This document shows positions 24,631 to 38,400 of a stretch of DNA of 64,000 bases, piece by piece. Position numbers and translations under genes: made by a program. The stretch comes from Pectinophora gossypiella (Eukaryota; Arthropoda; Insecta; Lepidoptera; Gelechiidae). The notes beneath the pieces are model-generated. The model had not been told where the DNA came from, did not search any database, and saw only the letters and a list, made by a program, of their open reading frames with translations. The stretch covers positions 2,542,001-2,606,000 of the forward strand of contig NC_065406.1 in assembly GCF_024362695.1 (NCBI RefSeq). Direction: 5' to 3'. How positions within the stretch are numbered: position 1 is the stretch's first letter; each line of letters starts with the position of its first letter.

Positions 24631-27354
24631 TTGTATAGTGTAGTAGATAATTTTTACATCACCACAGACGTCTTAAACAGATCTCCCACGAGAATTATAC
24701 AAACTAGCTTAACACGTGCAGCCATATATTATATTGATAACTGCAAGATCCATAAAGGTTATCAAATCCACATTCAACATTTCTCAGAGATTCAACGTTG
24801 CAAATGAATGTGACCAGTTCTAAGAACAATTTCTTGTTGTGTTCTCGATTGAATGAAAGCAAAACAAGGATTATATTGCCATTGTGTTATGCAAATTGGC
24901 TCCTTGTCTCGTTGTGATACGGTTGAAGAACTCTTGATGACGCAGATGTAGATTTAAGTGCGAAATTGCCAATTGTAAGTAGTGCTTTAGTTGAGATTTA
25001 TATGGCTGGGCGGTGACCTCCGAAGACGGATTCAGTAGATTGGGGCAAATAAGAGGAGACAGAGTAAGCATCGAACTTATTTCACATAATGCTTTGGAAA
25101 GAAAGAGAAGGAGAATGTCGTAATTTATAAAGAAGTTCAAGAATTGGCGCTTGATAGAGAAAATGCGGCAGTATAACTTTATGTGAAAGAAACATAAGAG
25201 TTACTAAAACGCAAGAGATATGTTAAAATTTTCGTTCAAATTGAGTCTTAAACTCCTAGCCGACGATACGATTTACGCAAACATGCATAAGAACGGATAT
25301 GTTACTTAGCGCTTGAGAGTTCACAAGACATTAGTATTAAGTCGTATAAGAATAAGAGAAAAAAAATACTTGAAAGGTCAGACTAAAGTAAGGATTATGA
25401 ACATGAAACTCTTAGAAAATATCTCCAGACCTCTGTAATGCATAATGTGGTAAATATTGCACGACGAGATTTTCCACTGCGATAAAAAGCTAAAAAGTTT
25501 ACTACGCTACAAGAGTTGCTAGTCTTTTAATATCAAGTTTTACTAGCGCACACTCGCTGAGCTGTGTCGGTGACATTTAGAAGTGTGGACGCCACTTGCC
25601 GGACAACAGACAATTGGTCTTTAATTGCGATTGTTTATAAAACTGGACTATCAGACGTGTTTGCACAACACTGCATCTGCATTTCCACTGCTGGACACAA
25701 TTGGACATCTTTCAGCCAGTTATAACTTCATTGGGCAGGTTCGTAAATTGGTCGCCATATGGTACTTTACACAATTCTTGTTCAGGTAGCCACATTTTTA
25801 TTAAACGCGATAATTGAATAGCGGTCTAGATTAAAAATGGTACAGAGAAAGATGAAGATGGTTATTGTTTATGAGAAAATATAGCTGTAGTCGGTAATTA
25901 AAAACATTTATGAAGATCAGACTGGCTAGAAAGTATTCAAATATGATTAAAGTTAAGACATTTCCTCCCCTAGCGTTATCCTGTGCTTGCCTAACCTGAA
26001 TATTTGGCAAGTGTGTGTTTTTTACAGAACTGCCTGTCTGACCTTCCAACATTCAAAATTCTTCTTCTTCTTCTAATCCTTTTATCCCCTGTTGAGATGT
26101 ACCCTGATGATGCTCGAATAACAGATATCCACATTAGCTTAATAAAAAATCAAAATTAGCACAATAAAAACTTACGAAGAAACGTCTACAAATCAAATAC
26201 ACAAGTATGCAGAATTCTTTAAACACGACAATGAATGCAAAGATCACATTACACTTACTTGAAACTTATAAAAATTGCTTAATGACTTTGAACAAAGATT
26301 CAAATGACAATATAAGTTTCTTGGAAGACAACTAAGCACGGTTCTAAGTAACACAATCTTATCTTAAGTAATGCTTGAAAACAAAGACAGACTTGAGGAG
26401 TATGTTGATGAAAACGGAAACCGCTTACGGTTTCATACAATATTTGAGCTTTAGAGCAAATAGCAATGTTGTAAAGTGGACTGGTCAGTTTAGTTTTAAG
26501 AACTTCAAACTTACTAATTGATAAGATGATAAGGTGTCATTTAAGAAAAGGGACAGCTAATATCACGCCCGCAATCCCTGGTGGAGTGGAACTGGTGGAA
26601 GAGGCACGAGTAACCAAACGACAATTGACAATTCGCAGCCACCTTTAACACAAAGCTTCAAGATAGATAGGTATAAAGTAAGTACGTGATAAACTGTATA
26701 AGATGAACTATTTGTAGCACCTAACGTCAAATTTGATAAAAAAAATCGAGGTCTGAAAATAATCAGACCTAAAAATAAGACATTGGACGACCTAACATAA
26801 CTTTCTTGATAAATAACTAGTATACAAAACAGTCGATGAGAAAAACCCGCTATCTAAAGTCGACACAGGTGCGCAATGGCAATAAAATTTGAAAAATTTA
26901 CGTATTACCATCGAGAGGATCACGTGTAACATATTAAAGACGACAATTCCAACGTTAGACTCGCTTTGAATACGGCTTACAACCTCTGGCACTACTTTCC
27001 CTTAGTCGGGATTTGTGTTTCTCTAAAACGGCACAAAATGGGCGAAGTTGATCAATATGCTAAAGGCTCCGTCATAGTCCCGAGCACAGAAATCGTGTGT
27101 TGATGCATCGAATGTTAACTACCCAATGTCTGTTTGGTATTCACCTAGCTGGATTCAACTGAACACATCGTGAGGGCTACGTATGGAATTAAACTATGCT
27201 CCTTATCTTTTGATCTAGCGTTTCTGTCTCCATTCTAAATTGAAATGTTAAGGCTGCTCGACTTAAACGTGTTTATTTTTGTAACTTTATTTATTGAGGA
27301 GAGAAATAGCACTGACAAGAGGAACTATGAATTACTTCCTTGATGTTTTAGCTT

Positions 27355-27465
27355 CGGGTATGTAGCCAGCTTTCTGTAAAACCAACGTGATATATGGTGA
27401 GCCGTATCGCCGTCTATAACGCTCGAGCCAACAGTGAAACTCATTGGTGCAAATCTGGTACCTGC
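27355..27465 (+). repeat. Dispersed repeat D, partial copy
   Basis: It contains CCAGCTTTCTGTAAAACCAA, GTATCGCCGTCTATAACGCT and ACTCATTGGTGCAAATCTGG. Confidence 0.55.
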
Positions 27466-27699
27466 TGGAGTTTTAGCTTTTGACACCTGAATTCAAAAGT
27501 CTATGAAACTAAACAACATCTAAATGAAGTATTAAAAGTATCTCACGAAGCCGTTTTGTTATAGCAAATTAGCGAAAGATTATAACTGACATAAAAGAAG
27601 ATAATGACTGACGGATGGCGCTAATTGCTGGCCATTTCTACGACGAATGAAGCTAAGAAATTAGCTTTTTCTGGTAAAGACTACAATTAGACTAGATTA

Positions 27700-27800
27700 T
27701 CTACGGCTCTACAGGTTATGAGAAGTTGCAGTAGTTTTAGGCGGATGAGACGTTCGTTATGTAAAAAATGACGATTCAAAGTGTAACTACATATTACCTA
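27700..27800 (-). repeat. Dispersed repeat R3, inverted partial copy
   Basis: ACAGGTTATGAGAAGTTGCA, TTTTAGGCGGATGAGACGTT and TCAAAGTGTAACTACATATT are the reverse complement of R3. Confidence 0.65.
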
Positions 27801-28411
27801 CTTAATTCATAATCTACAGTCATGTCTAATTAAATCAATGTACCTATATAAAAAAGATAGGAACTATCTTTCCAATTACAAGGCGAAAGTAATACAAAAT
27901 AGTTAGGTAGGTACCTATATTGGGATTGAAAAAACCAGAATGATAGCTGAAGGACTAAGTTAGCAGATTTGTATGAATACCTACATATTCACCAGGAAGC
28001 ATAAATAACATACAAGAATATGGCTATTTTAAAACTAGTTTTTACGTAAGCTAAATTATGTTATAGACTAATGTATCGTAGTACAGCGATTGGCAATGTG
28101 GTGTCACAGCCAAATGGTCTCGGGTTCTACGCGCGGGCCAGTGCGAACATCAACAAACGCGACACAATTAAAAAACATTGAAAAATGCGATGCGTTGACT
28201 TCACTCCAGTTTTTAAAACGACTCGTTTCACAAGGTATAAACTGTGAGAACCAAGGTGCTAACCGACCGGTTGCGCTGGCACACCGGTAAACGCAAAGCT
28301 CCGTAGCTTATACAACCACCTTTACTTGGTCGCATCGCCGTGCAGACCGCGCTTTCATATAAGCTCGACGATTCCTCATAACTACAGGAAACTAAAAAAA
28401 CTATCACTCAC

Positions 28412-28508
28412 CATCGACACCATGGATCCTGGCTGCCAGGGTCGCGATCACGAGATAACAGGACAGCAACTTAATCCCATAATCCGGTATAAAGTTTCTC
28501 GACCACAT
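28412..28508 (-). CDS. Candidate first coding exon encoding a signal peptide (gene unknown)
   Basis: On the minus strand an ATG in good insect context (CAAAATG) opens 32 codons ending at a consensus donor G/GTGAGT. The peptide MWSRNFIPDYGIKLLSCYLV continues IATLAARIHGVD. That is a basic N-region, a hydrophobic core (LLSCYLVIATLAA) and a polar end, as in a secretory signal peptide or signal anchor. I found no convincing downstream exon in 1-28411, so the rest of the gene may lie to the left of the window or behind long introns. The gene is not recognised. It is divergent from ODAD3, with 870 bp between start codons. Confidence 0.5.
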
Positions 28509-29378
28509 TTTGAAGCACTACATTCACACATGAATCACACACATTTGTTTTACTTCTGCGATGTCGTTTAACCACTCAAATATCAACACTCACGGAACTA
28601 AATGTAAGAACTGACACTTCATTTTGTTTTTGAACTGTTGTTACGTCGAATTTTGGGTTGAAATATGCATTTTAGCGGTAAAACACGTTCGAAATAAACG
28701 TTAAGCCCGGTAGGATCATGCGCAGCCGCGGTCCGCTCGCATCTGACGGCTTTGTTCATAAATACACAGCGTACGGTAAATCAAAATGGCCGCCGCTGTC
28801 GATGTGTGCGTGCGCGCAGCTTGTAACCACCCCTATTTTGTAATCTAAGAGTATTTATTTCATAATTTGTTGATATTTCTTCCTAATATTAATACTTTTA
28901 TAATATTTCAGTCATGAATTTGTGAATTTATGGTATTATCACGTGGGAAGCCAGTCACTCACACATGTAAGGGCACGCGGAGGAATGTTTGATTCAATGG
29001 AGAAATCAAGCGATTCAACATCGCTGAGGGCGCGCTGAGCCAATAGCGAGCTTTCAAGCTTAGTCGTTCGCGGAGATTCCGTCAGATGGCGTTGTAACAT
29101 ACACTCCAGTATAAGGGTGCATTTGAATTTGATAGGGGTGGTTTTTATTATAACAGAAAAAGTACAATGCTGGATGATTTGAACAAACTGGGTGTTTTAT
29201 TGTCCACACACATGGTTCGTAGCGAATATTTTCGTACGGTAAAAAACCCAATTGTGTTTGAAAAAGTACAAATACTTAGATGGGAGTGTGTTTAATCAAT
29301 AAATGCGTTGCTATGATAATAATTCTTACTTTGTCACGTTACAGTTTCAGTATTTTGTTTAACAATTATTTATAAAGA
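28509..29378. promoter_or_regulatory. Possible divergent promoter between the signal-peptide exon and ODAD3
   Basis: The spacer contains a GC/CpG-richer patch (about 28700-28830) in an AT-rich surround, with AAAATGGCCGCC (28783-28794) resembling a YY1/Pho-type site, and a GAGCCAATAG CCAAT-like site near 29036. There is no clear TATA box. It would contain the 5' UTRs of both flanking genes. Confidence 0.3.
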
Positions 29379-29484
29379 ATGGCGATGTGTTACCAAAAAC
29401 ATCCTTTCGAAATCGAGTCCGAAGACAAACTGACGAGCATAAACACGAAAATATTTGAAATCAAAAAGAAAATACAACTTTCAG
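29379..29484 (+). CDS. ODAD3: ODAD3 exon 1 (start codon)
   Basis: It starts ATG GCG ATG TGT and encodes residues 1-35 (MAMCYQKHPFEIESEDK..., ending KKKIQLS) plus one base of codon 36. The donor is GTTTGT. A second ATG at codon 3 could also serve as the start. The end joins exon 2 to give the family motif IQLSEGQRK. Confidence 0.88.
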
Positions 29485-32400
29485 GTTTGTATGTGTTTGA
29501 CCTTAGCATATTCTATCACATTCCAGATCTCTCTGAAACTGTCCCATAAAACTCACGCCCTAGCGAGGTAGGCAGAGAACTCAACCCAGTGTAAATAGAC
29601 CATTTTCGCCAAAATTAATTGAAGCGATACCAAAAGCAAGTAACCAGTAAGTAGACCACAGAACAGGTCCATGCCGAAGCACAAAATCATCTTACTTTTC
29701 AGACAGTATCCCCACTGCGACAGTACTTATCCCTACAGCTGGCATTGGAACCCACGGAACCAGCAGCCGTGCTAATTCCGCCAACAACTTCTAATTTTCT
29801 ACTCAGTCATTAGCCTGTATACCACTAGTGATGTGCCGGATCGTTAAAAATGTATATCCGCGGATACGGATCTGAATACGGATATTTAGTGTAGGTAAAG
29901 ATCCGAATACGGATACGGATCTTTATTTTCTTATTCGATATCATTCGATTGGTGTCAATAAAAAGATTAAAGTTTTAGTTATTTCATTGTTATAAAAGTG
30001 ATATTTTATCTTGCTTTCATTATAAAGATCTATCTATCTAAATGTTTGCAATATAAAGGTGCCAAATATTTGATTTTAAGAAATAATAACAATCTGAATG
30101 GAATTTTATAGTTTTAATAATTCTACTTAATCACCTGAATCTGAATCTACTTAATCCGTAAAAGATCCGCGTGAAAAGTAACGGATACGGATTTTTCTTT
30201 TATCTCGGATATCCGCGGATACGGATACGGATATTCGGAACATCACTAATACCTACGTATCTGATCCAAATATCAAGCAACAATTATTTTTACATGTGCC
30301 TCTGCCATTACATTATATTTTTGAATAATTATTTACCCGAGCAATGAGAAAATAGGTAATTATCACGTTAAATCTGAACAACGCCATCTACTGCCTCCGT
30401 GGTCCAGTGGTTGAGCGTTGTGCTCACGATCCGGAGGTTCGAGGCGAATCCCGGTGGGGACAAATCACAAAAACCACTTTGTGATCCCTAGTTTGGTTAG
30501 GACATTAGAGGCTGATCACCTGATTGTCCAAAAGTAAGATGATCCGTCCTTCGGAAGGCACGTTAAGCCGTTGGTCCCGGTTACTTCTTACTGATGTAAG
30601 TACGTAGTCGTTACATGAGTCATGTCAGGGGCCTATGGCGGCTCAATAGTAACCCTGACACCAGGGTTGATGGGGTTGGTAATCCACCTCACAACCCATA
30701 CGATAGAAGAAGAAGCGCCATATATATTCTTTTCGGGGAACGTAGCCTGCGAAATCCCTGAAGTTGTGAGCTTATGTTACGTTATGCATTTTCAGAGGGC
30801 CAAAGAAAATCCCATTACGAAGAATACGAACAAGAAAAGAGGCAAAACAATGACTTGATAGACACACTCAAGAAGGAAATAAAGTTGCGGGTCAATGAAC
30901 TGACGCAGGCCAAAGCTGTCATCGGTGAAGAAGAAGAACAGGTCAAGAAGTACCTCAACAGCGTCTGTCCTATTGGCAAGAAGACTTCTGAAGAGGTATG
31001 TTAAATATAACACACTTTTTTTGACGTAACTTATTGTAGATATGTCGCAAATGGCATCAACTACTTGGCCGGACAAATGGGGATCGCTGAAGGCTCTCAC
31101 CCGAACATAAGACACACAGATACCTTTGTGTGTATGTTACACATAACATAATCTCACGACTAATTATAGGCCAATTGGGGTAGTTAGAGAGACATCCATC
31201 GCAAGATGAACTAAGTACCCACACCTAACCAAGCTTTCTGTTAGACTAATGGTGATAGGTGGCGAGCCATATTGCCGTCTATAATGGTCAAGACGACTGT
31301 TTAATACATAACATAAAGTATTATACATTCTAACCTGAAGACATGGTATTTATTATTGTTTCGGTTTTCCCCGAAGGGTAAGGCAAAGGGAACTATGCCC
31401 ATACAGCCATGTCTTACGTATTTTTTTTCTTGATGACTAATGAAATGGTGAAAGGTGATGACGATGAAACCTAAGCCCCCACCCTCGGAGTAGACTCCTA
31501 CTCCGAACCCCAAAGGAATTAACTCAAGTCCGCATAAACTTTTGAGTTATGAAGCGGCTTGTTGGCACGAAGCGAAAATAGATAGATACACTTTGTTTAT
31601 TGAATATTCCAATATAAGTAATAACACTGTCGCGAATGTTTTCCGACTAACTTAATGCTATCATTAACCACAAAACACCACTTTGTATTAATTATTTAGA
31701 TTATTCAATGAAGAAAGCAACTCTCCCGTTCCCGCCAAAAAGTCCCGAAGACATGGTATTAAGAACAAGAACAGGCAAAGGGGACGTAGTCCAAACAGCC
31801 ATGTCTTATTTTTGTTGTCTTGTTTAAGACCGAAGTCAGGCGTTGTTTAAAATCCCTACCAAGTAATATTCTAAGTTTTTATATTATTTAGGGGTAGAAT
31901 AAATATCAACTATAATTAAGTATGTTGTCCTCTCTACCAGTTGCAGTGCCTTTACCGGGTCCATGTTGATACTATAATACTTACTTCTGTATTTTTATAG
32001 CACACAATTTGTACGAACACATGGTCGCAATAAAACATAGCTATTTCTTTTTCTATTGCTTAGGTGGGATACATAGAAATAAACGCTTGTAACTATAAAT
32101 TACAGATAATCCACAATCTAGACCTGAAAGTAATAGAACAGCGGAAGCTACTGGACCTGTTGAAGTATGACAGTAGAAAGAAGAAGCACCGACTGAAAGT
32201 TCTAGAGACAGAATATGAACACTTACTCATAGAGAGCACCAAGGGGGAACTTGTCAAATCCAAGATACATAGTGCTGCTAGAAAGGTAACCAATGGTCAT
32301 TGGCTTCGATTCGGGCAACCAGCAACTTAACTTCAACAAGTTCACTGTGTATAACGACCTACATGGTCCAGCGGTTTGAGCGTTCGACGATCCGGAGGTC

Positions 32401-35400
32401 CTGGGTTCAAATCCCGATGAGGACATATCATGAAAATCACTTTGTGATCCCTAGATTGATTAGGACATTACAGGCTGATCACCTGACTGTCCGAAAGTAA
32501 GATGATCCGTGCTTCGGAAGCACGTTAAGCCGTTGGTCCCGGTTACTATTTACTGATGCAAGTTAGTAGTCGTTGTATGAGCCATGTCAGGCGTCTTTGG
32601 CGGTTCAATAGTAACCCTGACACCAGGGTTAATGGGGTTGGTAATCCACCTGATAACCCACACGATAGAAGAAGACTGTGTATGAACCACATATGAGGCA
32701 TTAAGATACGTGCATGTCCCATATGTGGGCCACGAGGGAAAATGGGTGAATCCGACCGGAGGCTTTTTGTATTGTTTCTATTCTTGCGTTTGTGCATGTG
32801 TCTACTGTGTATATGTACATAAATTCCAGTGTGTTTACCGAAAAATAACAATGCACGTGAGGGGTCGATACACAGTGAACGTGTTAACTAAGTTCACGAT
32901 TATATCCCAAATGGGGTAGTCAGAGGTACGTCCATCACAAGATGAACCACTACCCATACCTCACCGAGCTTTCTCGACCTTCCTAACCTTTTCTGTTACA
33001 GAATATATCACATTTAGAAAATGAGATACACAAAGTTCTTATTCAGTGGACTGAAGCGGAATTGGTGAAGAAAAAATACATGTCTATTAGGTAAATACAC
33101 CACCATACCACCATGATACCATGGTGTTTATCTGCGTTACCGTACTCTTCAAGTAAATCCTGTAACAGTAGTTAAACAGGACGCCAATAATACATAACTG
33201 GCTGAAAAATGTGTTTTGGTGATTAGTTGCCTTTGGGAAGAGACCTAATAGGGATGTGAATTTATTATTTTATTTACTAGTTCTTTTTTATTCTAACCTT
33301 AAGTATTTGGTTCGATTCCCGATGGGGACATTGTCGAAATCACTTTGTGAGACTGTCCTTTGTTTGGTAAGGACTTTTTAGGCTTGAATCAACTGATTGT
33401 CCGAAATAGTAAGATGATTCCGTGCTTCGGAGGGCACGTTAAGCCGTTGGTCCCGGCTATTAGCCGTAAAAACACCTCCACCATCCCGCAGTGGAGCAGC
33501 GTGGTGGAGTATGCTCCATACCCCCTCCGGTTGATTGAGGGGAGGCCTGTGCCCAGCAGTGGGACGTATATAGGCTGTTTATGTTTTATGTAAGTATTTA
33601 CGTATACATCTTTGCGATAATATTTGTTTATGTACACTCTAATTGTATTAAAGTAATTTGATATTTGTATTATAATTTATGTACACCATTAACACATGCT
33701 TATGGAACACGATGTTAGTGCGTCACCCAACAGGGTCCACATAATATCAGCGTCGTAGTTTACGCCGCAACTTGTGCTGAGTGAGGCCCTTTTATCTCAG
33801 GACGTCCACCACCACCTTATGATCATTTCGACAAACATCCGTCTTGCTTTTTTTGTAATTGTTTAGTGGAAATTTGATATGATGTTATTGTCTTTTATTG
33901 TGTGGTGCGCCCTTTTATAATAAACTATATTTCTATTCTATTCTATTTATGAATTTTATGACTAAACCCTTAACTTTCCATCCGTGAATTTGGTTCCATC
34001 CCCTTAGGGGGGGATTTCCGAGTTAAAAGCTATCATCAATGTTCTTCCCTAGTTCTCAATGAATATCTCTTCCAAATTTCATATCAATCGGTTCACGGTA
34101 TAAAAAAGCGTGAAAAGGTAACAGACAGACAGAGTTACTTTCGCTTTATTATTATTAGTATGGATAGCTAACTTTGCTTTTATTTACAGACAGGCGCTGA
34201 TAGACGATGCGGTGAAGTTCGAAAGCTCTCTCGGCCGCATCGAAGATATATTAAAGAAACAAAGGGAAGAAATAAAGAAACTTGAGGTAAAATAACTTAC
34301 TGATTATTTTCCTATGATGTTCCCATATTGCGATTTTAAGGGCTCTCGCCCACTGCGATTTTTTGCATCGATGTAATCGCGTGTTTCGTAAACGCGCAGT
34401 AGTGGCTACTGACGCGCTTTAGTCGCATTTGCAACGCGCTACAGAAGCGATCTTCTTCTATCGTGTGGGTTGTGAGGTGGATTAGCAACCTCAACAACCC
34501 TGGTGTCAGGGTTACTACTGAGCCGCCAAAGGCCCCTGACATGGCTCATGTAACGACTACTAACTTACATCAGTAAGTAATAATCGGGACCAACGGCTTA
34601 ACGTGCCCTCCGAAGCACAGATCATCTTTCTTTCGGACAATCAGGTGATCATCACCCTGTAATGTCCTGTAACTAAACTAGAGATCACAAAGTGATTTTC
34701 GTGATCCCCACCGGGACTTGAACCTGGGACCTCCGGATCGTGAGCCCAACGCTCAACCCACTAACAGAAGCGATACTAACACGCTACAGCATCGCGACTA
34801 TGTCGATGCAAACGCGCGACCGTGTTGGACGACATCGGGGAAAGAATGGAGGGAGGGTGTTGCATGAGTGGAGAACCGCGTTTGCATCGCAACAGCATCG
34901 CAATTGAATCGTAATTTTGTGAGCGAGGCCACCGGCCACACAGCTAGCGACATCATGGCAACTGTATCGATGCGAACATGCAACTGCATCTAAGTCCCTA
35001 AGTCAAAGAATTAACTGACTAGTAGTTCAAATGTCTCTACAGTTATATTAATATTACGTTATATTACGTACTTATATCCCACCAGTTCGTGCGCGAGGAG
35101 GCAGCAGAGATGCGCATACGAGCGACAGCAGCCACAGCCGCGGAGGCTGCGCGGGCGCACGACGCCGAGCATGCGCGGGCCGCCGAGCGAGCATACTTCG
35201 CGCAACGCTTCGAGGAGAGGAAGCGGGAGTTAGAAAAATTGGAAAAGAGGATATTCCCACCGCCTGGTATGTTAAAATCCTCTTATAAACCATACCGAGT
35301 TAGGCAAAATTGGATAGGCACATTACGAGTAAGTACGGTATTTTCCTGGATCAAAGAATTACGGTATTGCGTGGTGAAACTTTTGTACAAACCACGTCCA

Positions 35401-38400
35401 ATCGATAAGAGAAGGCCTGTGGGTATATAGCTGTTTATTTTATATTCATCTTAAAAATAATCTAGGTGAAGAATCATAGCTTCTGCGAATTAGAGTATCT
35501 AACGTACCAAACTCAGCACCTAAATGAAAGACATAAGTAATGCTGTTAGGCCCAGCTCTTGTGGCATGGCAACCACGCCGCACGCTGCACGTTATATATC
35601 GAGGGCTTCGACTAATAACCGTACGACGTCTATCTACGTAGATAGCATTGGCTGCGTCTATTGGTTGATGTAGTCGATATAAATCGTAACGCGCGCGGCG
35701 GCGCAGTTGCAGTGTCGCGGGGGCAAATGTGTTTTCCTTAGGTACTTACCCACTTAGTCATCATCAGGTGAGACCCAAAATAGTTAGTAAGTATCACAGA
35801 TATTAGGTAAGTACTCAATTACTATCAGGTGAGATCTGGATTAATTGCTATCTCATATTCATCAGGCCACATACATCTTTTCCAGACGATTTATGCTTTT
35901 TCATGACTATAAAAGCCAGTGTAAAAGCTGCAAGGTCTACCACACGCTCTGCACATGTAGTCAGTGACATTATACGGGACAAAACATGTGTTCACAGCGC
36001 GGCCCTTACGCACGGAGTCCAACCGTTCTACTGAAGGAGACGCCACTACGGAGGAAGCCACGGCACAACAGCAGATGGAAGAAATCTTCCAGAGGTTGAT
36101 GAAACTTACAGGTCAGTTAAGAACTTTCAATTACTTCCGTGCTCGCCTCGCAGTATGTGTAAGAAATTAATTACATTTGCGGTAAATCTTCATTACGTCA
36201 GCTCCAAGTTGGGCGCGAACCTCTACTAGGGGCATCGTTTAAAAGGATTATATTTGAAAAAATAATCGACACTAGTGAGATAGCGATAAGCGCTGAATGA
36301 GGGAAATCGTCGACTACGCCGGCGGGGTCGGCAAGTAAGTGTAGAATAGCCAGAAGCTTACCACTAAAACCCGTACTTCCAGGAGTGACAGACGCGGAGG
36401 AAGTCTTCGATCGGTTCCGCGGTCAGCGCGAAACGTCCAAGCGGCTGGCTTATCTGCAACAGACCACGGAGGAGGAGAAGCTTGAGTTGGAACACACGCA
36501 GACCTCGCTCATGGCTGAGCTGGAGGCGTTCAAGTTTGCTTCTGTTAAGGACAAGGATGAGTACGTCCTGTAATCTTTGACATCTCTGACTGGTTTTCAC
36601 CACAGTTTGTTTAGGATATTACAGGCTAATCACCTAATTGTCCAAAAGTAAGATGATCCGTGCTTCGGAATGCACGTTAAGCCGTCGTTTCCAGTTACTA
36701 CTAACTGATGTAAGTAAGTAGTCATGAGCCATATTAGTAGCCTTTGGCAGCTCAATAAAATCCCTGAAAACGGTTGATGCGTTTGGTCATCCACCTCACA
36801 ACCCTCACGATAGAAGAAGACCGAAGCCGAAAGGACGAAAATCGATAAGATAACCTTAGAAAAGGTTTAGTGCGATCTATTCTGAACCGGCGCAGTTAGT
36901 TTGTATCCCGGTGAATTCTTATATCTATCTATATCGTTTCATGCACCGATAAATAAATGTGGAGTATGCAAGAGAAGTGTGTCAGGATCGAAGCAAATAG
37001 AATTCCATAGTCTGCTTATCCTGGAAATAGGCGTGAGTTTATATAGGTATGTCTTGAAAACGGATGATTCAAAGAATTCACCGGGATACAAACTAACTGC
37101 ACATTACATTGCACTTTCAGAGGACAAGACCAGATAAACGCGCTGAAAGAAGAAATAAAGCAAGAAGAAGCGGTTTATGCTGAGCTGGAGAAAAAGCTTG
37201 ATGAGTTGGAGACGTTTCTTCTGGAGATCAAGAGGCTTCTCTATGAGCTTTGCAAGCTGTTAGACGTAAGACTTCCTCTCAAGTATCTTAGATCAGCCTT
37301 TGCCCTGGGCCTTTGGCAAGGCTCCACCGGCAACTCGTACATGTAGCATACTCCCTCAAGCTCCATTGCGGATTGGTGGAAATGTTTGGACAAGTAACCA
37401 ACCCATTTGTCAAAGTTATAAAGCTGCCCGTACATAAACTCACGCCTATTTCCCACCGGGGTAAGCAGAGACTATATAATTCCATTTGCTTCGATCCTGA
37501 CACACTTCTCTTGCTTCCTCCACATTCATCAATCGCTTCATACACGCACGCCGGTTCAGAGTGGATCGTGTGTGTGTTTAAGTATGTATGTATGTATGTA
37601 TGTATGTATGTATCAAGCTGCCCGTAGGGCTACGCTTTGCGGCATTGCTTCAACAACTATGGACAATAAGGGATTTTTGTTTTTATACCGGTATAATCAC
37701 TAAGAGGTATTTTTTGGCGTACTTAGGTATATTGACGACATAGATCGATAAAATCAACGAGGGTGAGAATTAAAGACCACCCTCATTCCGACTTGACGAG
37801 AGCTGCAGGTTCAAGTCCTGTCCGAGTCAATGTTTTTCAATAGGGCAATGGAGGAATCTGAAATTCAAGCCAATCAACATTTTATACATCATAGCTATCA
37901 TTTACCCAAACAATTCCTGACCGCTGACATTCCTGTATACATATATGCTGTAAGCACCTATATTGCGTAAGTATATGTCTGGGTTACACACTCCTGTGTG
38001 TAAATACCCCGTTCCTCCAGGTGATACCAGATCCCCCGATGCCGGAATGGACGGCCGAGGCGCGCGATGTGCAAGAGTTGGTGGACGTACTGACTGCCAG
38101 GTTCGCCAAGGGCCGCACCAGGGCTGACGAGATCCGGGAGAAATTGCCTGACTCCACTGCCATCGTTATACCTTCTAACGTGAGTAAAGTCTACTGAATG
38201 ACCACAATGAGTAGCAGCGACTGTGAAACACGTGTGACTCCCCAGCTGGGCCTAAATGACTGTAAGCCGTTGAGAAGTAAAGGAGCGCGCGTGGACTGGT
38301 TCTGAAGTACGAGATTTTTGTAAAGATTGTCCGTGGTGTCGCTGAGTTGTCTTCAATTTGTGTTTCAGCCAACAAGCGGATCTCCGTCAGTGGCTGGGCT

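Larger units (their letters stand above)
20170..28411. other. Intergenic or long-intron DNA with scattered repeats
   Basis: Apart from the D, R3, R4, R5 and SINE C pieces listed separately, this 8 kb shows no exon I can support. If the signal-peptide exon at 28412 is real, this stretch is its first intron. 22856-23840 and 24631-25976 in particular hold nothing recognisable. Confidence 0.4.

Noticed and set aside
28786..28848. Short plus-strand ORF starting ATGGCCGCCGCTGTC
   Set aside because: Only 20 codons; no usable splice donor in frame. It more likely reflects a GC-rich promoter patch with a YY1-like motif.
35072..35293. Antisense frame over ODAD3 exon 6
   Set aside because: Shadow of a GC-rich coding exon.
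37313..37627. 104-codon plus-strand frame
   Set aside because: It lies in intron 9 of ODAD3 and translates repeat R6 and a TATG microsatellite.
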